A DNA stretch of 64,000 nt, taken from NCBI GenBank assembly GCA_950097015.1, contig CATNEN010000001.1, positions 7,869,001 to 7,933,000 on the forward strand, given 5' to 3'. Within the stretch, counting starts at the first letter, position 1, and every line of letters starts with the position of its first letter. The position numbers and the translations under genes are program-made. This stretch comes from Macrostomum hystrix. Lineage: Eukaryota; Platyhelminthes; Macrostomidae. Of this stretch, positions 13,401-25,400 are shown piece by piece. The notes under the pieces are model-generated. The model worked only from the letters and a program-made list of their open reading frames with translations. It did not search any database and was not told the origin of the DNA.

Positions 13401-16400
13401 ACTTACCAAAGGTCCGTAATCGTAGATGACAGCGCGACAGACTGCGCCATTAACGGCGTGACTTAACGGAGTGTGATAACCGGTTAGCCTGGCCTGACCG
13501 GTGGCGTGGCCCAGGTGGCCACCAAAACCATCGGCATAGTCGCCAGTTATTAGGCCATTGAAGAGGCCAGCAGCTGCTGAAGCGCCACCTGGCGGACCAA
13601 AGGGCGCGTGGCACATCAGGCGACCGCAGCGGGCATTACCGCTTGAGCCAATCTGACCGGAGCCCGGCCCAGATTGGTGACACATTTCTCGCACTGTAGT
13701 TATACTGGATAAGCGACTGAATCGGCAACCTAATATATTTGTTGAGTCCTGGCGAATTTAGGGGAATGTATACACTTTTGGTAAACTTTAAATAAAAATA
13801 CGTATGAAAATACTCCAGGAATCTTAGAAATTTCGCTTCTGACCAATCCAAGAGCTATTATTGTCTTTACCCCGCTGACCAATCCGAGAGCGATGATTGT
13901 CTTTACCCAACTGACCAATCAGAGAGCGATTATTCTCTTGACCCAACTGACCAATCAGAGAGCGATTATTCTCTTGACTCAACTGACCAATCAGAGAGCG
14001 ATTATTCTCTTGACCCAACTGACCAATCAGAGAGCGGTGATAGACTTAAAGCTACTGACCTATCAGAGAGTGATAATCATATTTACCTCACTATCTCAAA
14101 ACAGGGGTAAATTTCTGGATCACGAGTAAATATGTTCGCGAGTTCTTCGTCATCTAATTAGACAAATATTTGCAGCAACGCAATAGTATCTAACCGGATA
14201 TTCCACATTCAGAGAGTAGCAGTCCGAGCCCTGCGAGCGCGACCCGACGCCCCAGACTGTCTGGCAGGCGGCGTCAGCCGATGGACACCGGCCGGACCAG
14301 CAGAAATTGGCGCCGTTGTCGCAGGCCGCGCCGTCCAGACGCCAGACATCGGCCGGGCAGGCGTCTCTGAGGCCGTCGCAGTGCTCGGAGAAGTCGCACT
14401 CGTCTTTGGCCGGTCGGCAGATGTCACCAGACGGTCTGGGTCGACAGACTGACAGGTCGCAGCAGGCTCCCGTGGCGCAGGTTGCGTTGGAGGCCAATTG
14501 ACAGGTGGCGGCCTTTGGATTATTATAAAATGAGGTTTCATTCGTTTGTATAATTATGGTATTCCCTTTGAATCCTTTAACAGTTTTGTTTAAGGATTAC
14601 CACTCCTGAGCCATTATCGTTTTTGGATTTACCTTTTATTAATATTACAATTTTAGTAACGAGTTTTCTTCTTGTATTTTTAGTGTTTAGGAATTTTCAT
14701 CTAGTGTTCAAATATCTATATTATGTGATTTTCCTGGTGTACAGTTTTGGGATTTTCTTAGAGTAGATTTTGGGGGATTTCCCTTAAGTACATTTTGGGA
14801 TTTCCCTTGAGTACATTTTGGGATTTCCCTTGAGTACATTTTGGGAATTCCCTTAAGTACAATTTTGTGATTTTCCTCGAGTAGTATTTTGGGATTTTCC
14901 TCGTTTAGTCAGCCATTGATTGCTCACCACGCAGCAGGGGTTGCCGGCGCATCCGTGCTCGCCGCCGCAGTCGCAGGCTTCGCCCGGCTCAACGAGGCCG
15001 TTGCCACACTTCGAAGGCCAGCCGCCGCCCCCAATCACGGGAGCCTGCAGTCGCAGTCGGCTATCTAAGCCTGTCGGAGCCGGATCCAGCAAGCAGTGCC
15101 GCACGCCGGAGTCGAGGAAGCCACGGACGGCGGCAGTTGAACAATCAGACCAAGGCAGCTGGTGCAGAGGCGAGCCGAACAGGTTGGCGCTCATGATGCA
15201 AGCCGCAGCCGGGCAGCGACAATTCTTCATCTCCTCGTCGTGCCCGGAGCCCAAGTTGTGTGCCAACTCGTGCGACATAATGATGCCAGCCGTGGCCGAA
15301 TTGCGGCTGTCTCGGGTTACCTGGCGACACGAGCATATTTTTATAGACTGAGGTGCCATTTTTATTGACTGAGGTGCCATTTTATTGACTGAGGTGCCAT
15401 TTTTTAAGACTGAGGTGTTATTTTTATAGACTGAGGTGCCATTTTTTAAATCTGAGGTGCCATTTTTATAGACTGAGGTGCCATTTTTATAGACTGAGGT
15501 GCCATTTTTATAGACTGAGGTGCCATTTTTTAATCTGAGGTGCCATTTTTATAATCTGAGGTGCCATTTTTTAATCTGAGGTGCCATTTTTATAATCTGA
15601 GGTGCCATTTTTATAGACTGAGGTGCCATTTTTATAGACTGAGGTGCCATTTTTTAATCTGAGGTGCCATTTTTATAGACTGAGGTGCCATTTTTATAGA
15701 CTGAGGTGCCATTTTTAAAGACTGAGGTGCCATTTTTAACTGAATTCCTATTTTAAACCTGCACAATTTTATAATAGGATGATATTAACTCACAATAGAA
15801 AACCCGACGCAGAATGGCCTACTGCACATAGTAGCCTCTTTGGCCATGCCGGCACTTTTGCCATTGTAGTATGATGAGCGGCCGCTAAAATTAATTTAAA
15901 AAATCCAAAAGTTTAATATTTAAATCATTCTACTGTTAGTAGTGCAGCACAATAATTTTAACTCACTGCAACAAGTGTACACAATCGAATTGCCAATCAA
16001 TGGGAAATGAGGACGCATAACTCATCACAGTGTCAACAGTCTTTCTAGGATCTGCAAAGACGGAGAAATCGAAATCGGGCAACGGCTCTTTCCAGATCTC
16101 TAAACCCGTGACGGCGATGTGTAAATCGAAGCTGCGAAAGCGCTGGAAAAAAATATATAATCTGTGTTATACTCGCACATTACTACTCGAGTTACATATA
16201 TAGTGGCAAAATGAAAGTGGAAAAACTTACGTTATTAACAAAGTTGATAATGTTCTGAGCTGCAGCAATCACACTCTCCACATTGGAATCGTAAATGGCG
16301 TACTGAAAATGGCGTACAGGAAATTGTGTGATTTCAAATTACAAGTAGATTTGCTTTCTACCAAGCAAATTAAGTGCAAATTCGGTACTCCGCAGTTAAT

Positions 16401-19400
16401 TTCCGATAAGACTCCATAGTTGATCTTTTTCAGTCATAAAATTTTGAAGCCTAGCAATTATGACGTATTAATAAATCTAGATTGGAATGCTAATGTGGTT
16501 GGTTGAACTTGAAGTTTGAAAAAGAGTGTATATTTTCCTATCTGATGTAACAACACTTAGACTATGATAAATTAGATTTCAATTGGCAATGCCCTATAAC
16601 TGCTAACTCAGACTGACATCAGATACTAATAAAGACACAAATAGAAAGTTATAAGATAGAATGCCCGGCAACCTTAAAATCCTCGCGGGCTAAAGAAAAA
16701 AAATGCAAAAATAGGTCGCATTGACTGTAAAAAATACATAGAATATGTGAGGCAGAGGAGACAGAGGAGAGATGAGACAGTGGAGAGATGAGACAGGGGA
16801 GAGATGAGACAGGGGAGAGATGAGACAGGGGAGAGATGAGACAGGGGAGAGATGAGACAGTGGAGAGATGAGAGAGGGGAGAGATGAGACAGTGGAGAGA
16901 TGAGACAGGGGAGAGATGAGACAGGGGAGAGATGAGACAGGGGAGAGATGAGACAGGGGAGAGATGAGACAGTGGAGAGATAAGAGAGGGGAGAGATGAG
17001 ACAGTGGAGAGATGAGACAGGGGAGAGATGAGACAGTGGAGAGATGAGACAGGGGAGAGATGAGATAGTAGAGAGATGAGACAGTGGAGAGATGAGACAG
17101 GGGAGAGATGAGACAGTGGAGAGATGAGACAGGGGAGAGATGAGACACGGGAGAGATGAGACACGGGAGAGATGACACACGGGAGAGATGAGACACGGGA
17201 GAGATGAGACAGTACAGAGATGAGACAGTACAGAGATGAGACAGTACAGAGATGAGACAGGGGCGAGTGGCCTTAATATTTAGGAGCTTCAAGGGCCGCA
17301 TCTGGCCCAGCGATAGGTGAAGAAAATGCACTAACGTGAGACTGCAAATAATGACAATTTTCCCTAACTTAGATTAACATGAATGAACTCATAGATAGGC
17401 GACCTAAAAAAGATGCTATTTATATTGACCTTGTAGAGACATACGGACAAACAGACAGATGGAAGAGAGACAGTGGATAATGAACCTAGTTTTAGAATAG
17501 TTGCAGAACAAAGATATCATACAGAATATAACTAGAGACTTACTGCAACAAAGCTTTGCTTAACGGACAAGTGAGCAGTCACAGACCCTCATTTATACTG
17601 TAAAGTGCAGTGAGGTCTGCAAATTACCCGTAGATTTTTAATCAGATTTTTTTTATTCTCATTGTTATAAAAGCCCCAACTATAAAAATGGTGTCTTTGT
17701 GCTTTGTTACTTTGTTACACAAACGACAGCGGCAAAATGTGTTTATTCAGTTCATGTCAGAAACTAGCCAGAGTTCAGGTCTTATTGGTGGGGGTAATAT
17801 TGGAGATAAATTTGGGCAGACGACAACTTTTAAGTCAGATAGGCTTATGAACGCGAAATTAGACTTAGCAGACTATTAAGTCAAAGACACGGGCTTACCG
17901 GGAAAAGAAATTTAAACTACGTACACGGAAAGTACATGGGATTTCTGATTAATTCGAGATGAGATTTCTTAATAATTGAAAATAGGATTTCTGGGCACTT
18001 AGATGTTGGATTTCTGAATAGCACTTGACGGGATTTCTGAATAACACTTGATGGGATTTCTGAATAACACTTGATGGGATTTCTGAATAACACTTGATGG
18101 GATTTCTGAATAACACTTGATGGGATTTCTGAATAACACTTGATGGGATTTCTGAATAACACTTGATGGGATTTCTGAATAACACTTGATGGGATTTCTG
18201 AATAACACTTGATGGGATTTCTGAATAACACTTGATGGGATTTCTGAATAACACTTGATGGGATTTCTGAATAACACTTGATGGGATTTCTGAATAACGC
18301 TTGATGGGATTTCTGAATAACACTTGATGGGATTTCTGAATAACACTTGATGGGATTTCTGAATAACACTTGATGGGATTTCTGAATAACACTTGATGGG
18401 ATTTCTGAATATGAGACAGATGGGATCTATAAATAACACTTAATAGGATTTCTGAATAATACGAGATGGGATTTCTTGATAATTAAAAATGGGATTTCTG
18501 AACAATTGGACAATGGATTTCTGAACAAAAGGGCATGGGATTTCTGAACAAAATGGCATGGGATTTCTGAACAAAAGGGCATGGGATTTCTGAACAAAAG
18601 GGCATGGGATTTCTGAACAAGACAGGATTTCTGAATAAAACGAGATGGGATTTCTGGATAAAACGAGTTAGGATTTCAGAATAATACCAGATGGAATCGC
18701 TGAATAATTTGAGATGGGATTTCTAGACCAGATGTGCAGCCGACAGCACAGCCGCAGCTGTTGCGCGGCGCATCTGAAGGCTGCGTACGGCTGTTCAGTC
18801 CATGGACTGGGGGATGCCACACCCACCCTCAATTACCCCAGACAATGCTGGTACCCATTTAACTAGTGTCTAGCTAAAGGACACAAATTGTGTCAATAGG
18901 AGTCGGGAATCGAACCTCCGACCGTTAACTCGCTATTTCAACGCCCTAAGCACTCGGCGACAATCTAATTTGTCGCTACAATATTCTTCAAAAATGTTTT
19001 TTTTAGATTTCTGTGCAAAAAAATTTCCACTTTCGATAAAGACATGTTTGTAGCGTGATTAATTTAATTTACAGCTGACATCCTTCTTGATTAATTAGCA
19101 TTCAACTAAATAACTTATTGACGCTAATATATTATTTATTTAAATGTGTTAAACAAGAAATCTTATCTTACTATACAAATAATGGATAGTGAAATCTATT
19201 ATTCAGAACAGTCTGTCTCTTGCCTGTAACTATGCGGTATGGACATGGTTGTAATTCTAACGAGGGCAGCTAACGGTATACATACATATATACATATATA
19301 TATTAATTTCGTCGATGAGTCACTGACTGAAGGTATGGTAAAAAGAACCTTCGTTAAAACACAGTCGAAAAAGAATTGTGTTTTTATTATTTACAACTGT

Positions 19401-22400
19401 CAGCAGATAATGGCGAAAGTGTGCAAGTAGGCTAAGTAAAACCTAGTCTAATTAGTCAAAAATAAATTTGTCTGCCATTTTTTCCTAACTAGAAGTACAT
19501 GCTACATGAAAGTATAGCTACCACTTGTAAGTGAATCATTCATTGTACTTTATAGCCTAATACTTTAGAAGGTATAGCATACAACACTCACAGACAGGTA
19601 TAGTACATCTGCACCAACATTTTCATCGTCTTGGTGAGAGACGCAGAGTACGTGTTACACCGATTGTGTCCTTAAACTAAGACACTTAATTCCCTGGTGA
19701 GTTAGTTGGGGTAGAAATTTTAATAGTTGTAGCAGCATGCCCGGTCCATGGGTTAGATATCTAGCTGTGTACGCACCCCTTCATATGTGTTGCTCTACTT
19801 TAGCAAAATAAACAAAATATACATGGCTTTGGCATTGACGAAGATTTCCGTTTGAACCGGAAAATATGAATCTCGCAATGATTAATTACTGGACTAAACT
19901 CGTTAAAAGCGTTTGAGAAAATAGAATCAATCTTATCATAACTCAATTAGCACATAGTCTTAAAAAAACTTTCTTTAAAAGGTGAAAAATTTAAATAGAC
20001 AGATTGTAATTAAAAAAACTTTTTTCTAATCTTTAAAGTTAATTGCTGCAAAAATGTGCCCTTTTAACTGCTGCTATCAGAAGAACTATTAAGAATTGTT
20101 ATTTTACTTAGAGCTATACAAAGTTGTTAGCAATAGGATGCACTATAGCATCACACTAATCAGTTACATATAATACCCGCTGGCAATTTGCATCAATCAT
20201 ACTAATAACAATCTAGCCGTATATATTTGTTCATTTATATCTAACATATCATATAGTGCACAGTAGATGCAGCAGCTATACCCATCGTCAAATTAGGAAT
20301 GGATTTGCAGACCCGTTGGTTGATTGATTAAAAATAAATTTAGAAAGCAGTCAGATAACCAAAATATGAGAATACGCGCATGCATAAACTAGCTAAATAA
20401 GCTGTAGGGTTTTGTGGACCAGAATTTTCTCGCTCCGACAAACCCCAACCCCAGACACTACAAGGGGAGTTAGCGGGCCGGGAATTTAATCCGAATCTGT
20501 CGGATAATATTTTATCGGACTTAGCATGGCGTGTAAGATTTTGAGGGTGCTTTAGCCATAGACATATGTAAATGGACGTGAAAGCCATTAAAAGCATAGC
20601 TTTGGCATGTATTTTAGCCATAGACATGTGTAAATGGCCGAGAAAGCCATGGAAAGCATAGCTTTGGTATGTATTTTAGCCATAGACATATGTAAATGGC
20701 CGAGAAAGCCATGGAAGGTATAGCTTTGGCATGTGTTTTAGCCATAGACATGTGTAAATGGCCGTGAAAGCCATGGAAAGCATAGCTTTGGCATGTATTT
20801 TAGCCATAGACATGTGTAAATGGCCGTGAAAGCCATTGAAAGCATAGCTTTGGCATGTGTTTTAGCCATAGACATATGTAAATGGCCGAGAAAGCCATGG
20901 AAGGTATAGCTTTGGCATGTGTTTTAGCCATAGACATGTGTAAATGGCCGTGAAAGCCATGGAAAGCATAGCTTTGGCATGTATTTTAGCCATAGACATG
21001 TGTAAATGGCCGTGAAAGCCATTGAAAGCATAGCTTTGTCATGTGCTTTAGCCATAGACATATGTATATGGCCGTGAAAGCCATTAAAAGCATAGCTTTG
21101 GCATGTGTTTTAGCCATAGACATGTGTAAATGGCCGTGAAAGCCATTGAAAGCATAGCTTTGGCATGTGTTTTAGCCATAGACATATGTAAATGGCCGAG
21201 AAAGCCATGGAAGGTATAGCTTTGGCATGTGTTTTAGCCATAGACATGTGTAAATGGCCGTGAAAGCCATGGAAAGCATAGCTTTGGCATGTGCTTTAGC
21301 CATAGACATATGTATATGGCCGTGAAAGCCATTGAAAGCATAGCTTTGGCATGTGTTTTAGCCATAGACATGTGTAAATGGCTGAGAAAGCCATGGAAAG
21401 CATAGTTTTGGGTGTGTTTAAGCCATAGACAATCCTAGCTGGTATAATTAAATATTTTTACTGCACCTCAAGCATTCAGTTCTAACCTACAATGTGCCTA
21501 TTTGAATACATGCATTGCTAATGCAATTCCAGGAATAGAAGCCTGCATGACTCAGTCCACTAAGTCAGTCATATAAAGGAGAGAAATATGCGCCGTAAAA
21601 GGAAGCTCACTTTTAGTATCGGGGTTGGATGGCGTGACTGGCAGGTTAGAAAAATGAGTAAAGTAAGTTTATTGACTGAGGCTTTTTCATTTGAAGTTTA
21701 GGATTTACAATCTACACTATATATTTAATACATGTGTATGCAATAGTATTATATCTAGGTGACAGAGGTTTTTGGCTTCGGCGTTGCCGTTAAGGTCAAC
21801 CAAATCAACCCAACCCAAAATATGACTAGTCTAGCTTGCATTACTTAAATTGATTGGATTTGTAATGCTGTAAACATTTGACCTGTCCATCAAATTCTTG
21901 CTTTCAGTATTTCAACTGTGCCTAAGCAAAATGTGAGGGCAGAATCTATTGCGTAACCGTTTTTGTACGTACAGCTAAATACACTCACTGTAGGCTTAAA
22001 ACTGATTCGGCTATTGCTAAACTAACTGGAATTATAAGACTTGTAACAGGGGTGAGCATATGGCTTCCAAAGTCTGCGAACAGCTGTTCAGTCTGATCAT
22101 CCTCCGATTTCCTCAGGTTCATTCTCTCATTTCCTCAGGTTCATTCTCTCATTTCCTCATGATCATTCTCTCATTTCCTCATGATCATTCTCCCATTTTC
22201 TCAGGATCATTCTCTCATTTCCTCAGGTTCATTCTCCCATTTCCACAGGTTCATTCTCCCATTTCCTCAGGTTCATTCTCCCATTTCCTCAGGTTCATTC
22301 TTTCATTTCCACAGGTTCATTCTCCCATTTCCTCAGGTTCATTCTTTCATTTCCTCAGGTTGATTCTCCCACTTCCCCAGGATCATTCTCCGATTTCCTC

Positions 22401-25400
22401 AGGTTCATTCTCTCATTTCCTCAGGTTCATTCTCTCATTTCCTCAGGTTCATTCTCCCATTACCTCATGATCATTCTCCCATTTCTTCAGGATCATTCTT
22501 TCATTTCCTCAGGTTCATTCTCTCATTTCCTCATGATCATTCTCCGATTTCCTCAGGATCATTCTCTCATTTCCTCATGATCATTCTCTCATTTCCTCAT
22601 GATCATTCTCCCATTTTCTCAGTATCATTCTCTCATTTCCTCAGGTTCATTCTCCCATTTCCTCAGGATCATTCTCTCATTTCCTCATGATCATTCTCCC
22701 ATTTCTTCAGGATCATTCTCCCATTTCCTCATGATCATTCTCCCATTTCCTCATGATCATTCTCCCATTTCCTCATGATCATTCTCTCATTTCCTCATGA
22801 TCATTCTCCCATTTCTTCAGGATCATTCTCCCATTTCTTCAGGATCATTCTCCCATTTCCTCAGGATCATTCTCCGATTTCCTCAGGATCATTCTCCCAT
22901 TTCCTCATGATCATTCTCCCATTTCCTCAGGTTCATTCTCTTATTTTCCTGATAGTATCAAGAGGATCCTGTGTTAGGTTGAAATTTTCGCTAGTACGCA
23001 GCTTTTAGGACACGCAAGCATAGTAGAAGAAAAAGTGAAAGTTAAAATTTTTCGAATGCTTTCTTCTAGCCACTGGTCTAACCAAAAAAAGCTTCTAAAG
23101 CGCGTAGGGCAATGCCCAGGGTACAGACTTCGAAGTATAGAAATCGGGAGTTTGACGTTAGGAAGCAACACGGGAAGAGAGGAAGAAAATTCTGTCCTTT
23201 TCCACACTCTTTGGCCTGATCCCATACTGGGCAGAGTTCACTTATCAATGGCGACGTAGGCCATTGAAACCGGATAAGATCTAAGGAATTACAAACATAT
23301 TGATTCAATACATTAACTGTAGCTTAGATTAGCCATCTAGCTTGGAATAGGCAGATGCTGAGATAAAAAGATTTAGGGAATATCTAACAAATAAAGTTTC
23401 TTACTAAATTATAAAAATGTCAGGCTTCAACCAATACTATCGGAAAATACACGTGTAGTCTTGCGAAGTAGCTTTTTACTGACTTTTGAGCGCGAACCTA
23501 GCAACAAAACTGAATCTTATTAATAAAGGTGCGGACTTTCCTAAGGATGTCCTCAGTGTCTTGGGCGGTTGGCCCTCTAGTGCGTAAATTGCACAACAAG
23601 CCCCCCAAAGCATCCTTAAGTGCGAGAGACATAATGTAAAACTAGGACACTTTCTGTTTAGGATAAGACTTAGAAATGTTCGCCAATGCCAGTTGTTTTA
23701 ATTGCGCAAGAAAGACTAAGCCAAACTTACAAAGTCACGATCAGCAATGAGGTAGAGCTCCATAAGAAATGGTCCTTCCTTAGTGACAACGTGCGGCTTA
23801 GGGGGAGAGTCCAACCTTATTGTATAGTCTGCGGCTCGCTTCTGACGCTGTTCAATAAATTGACATTAATAATATTAGTGCTAGTAAGGAATATTTTAGC
23901 CATCATTACCAACGACTTACCAACAGTTTTCGTAATTTATTTGGCAGAAAGTGTAGCATGCTGTTCATTGTTAGCGGAGGAGCTGAAATATAAGTGTAAG
24001 AGTTTAAGTTCTTAGTTTTTCTTGCCAATGATTAGCGATCTCAAATGAGGATCTAGATGGATTAACGATCCTAAATGACAATCTAGAAGGATTACCGATC
24101 TTAAATGGGGATCTAGATGGATTAACGATCCTAAATGACAATCTAGAAGGATTAACGATCTTAAATGAGGATCTAGATGGATTAACGATCCTAAATGACA
24201 ATCTAGAAGGATTACCGATCTTAAATGACAATCTAGAAGGATTAACGATCCTAAATGACAATCTAGAAGGATAACCGATCTTAAATGACAATCTAGAAGG
24301 ATTAACGATCCTAAATGACAATCTAGAAGGATTACCGATCTTAAATGAGGATCTAGATGGATTAACGATCCTAAATGACAATCTAGAAGGATTACCGATC
24401 TTAAATGAGGATCTAGATGGATTAACGATCCTAAATGACAATCTAGAAGGATTACCGATCTTAAATGACAATCTAGAAGGATTAACGATCCTAAATGACA
24501 ATCTAGATGGATTACCGATCTTAAATGACAATCTAGAAGGATTAACGATCCTAAATGACAATCTAGAAGGATTACCGATCTTAAATGACAATCTAGAAGG
24601 ATTAACGATCCTAAATGACAATCTAGAAGGATTACCGATCTTAAATGACAATCTAGAAGGATTAACGATCCTAAATGACAATCTAGATGGATTAACGATC
24701 CTAAATGACAATCTAGAAGGATTACCGATCTTAAATGACAATCTAGAAGGATTAACGATCCTAAATGACAATCTAGAAGGATTACCGATCTTAAATGACA
24801 ATCTAGAAGGATTAACGATCCTAAATGACAATCTAGAAGGATTACCGATCCTAAATGACAATCTAGAAGGATTACCGATCTTAAATGACAATCTAGATGG
24901 ATTAACGATCCTAAATGACAATCTAGAAGGATTACCGATCTTAAATGACAATCTAGAAGGATTAACGATCCTAAATGACAATCTAGAAGGATTACCGATC
25001 TTAAATGACAATCTAGAAGGATTAACGATCCTAAATGACAATCTAGAAGGATTACCGATCTTAAATGACAATCTAGAAGGATTACCGATCTTAAATGACA
25101 ATCTAGAAGGATTAACGATCCTAAATGACAATCTAGAAGGATTACCGATCTTAAATGACAATCTAGAAGGATTAACGATCCTAAATGACAATCTAGAAGG
25201 ATTACCGATCCTAAATGACAATCTAGAAGGATTACCGATCTTAAATGAGGATCTAGATGGATTAACGATCCTAAATGACAATCTAGAAGGATTAACGATC
25301 CTAAATGACAATCTAGAAGGATTAACGATCTTAAATGACAATCTAGAAGGATTAACGATCCTAAATGACAATCTAGAAGGATTACCGATCTTAAATGACA

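Noticed and set aside
17543..17620. Candidate missing ADAM exon next to a good GTAAGT donor
   Set aside because: Frames before the donor contain stops or lack an acceptor, and the peptide does not resemble the expected start of a metalloprotease domain.
19590..19655. Candidate minus-strand exon with GTGAGT donor
   Set aside because: An open frame of about 20 codons exists but shows no ADAM similarity and overlaps a probable SINE relic.
23686..24015. 109-codon plus-strand ORF
   Set aside because: No recognisable domain; inside an ADAM intron on the opposite strand, with no promoter or polyadenylation signal I can defend.
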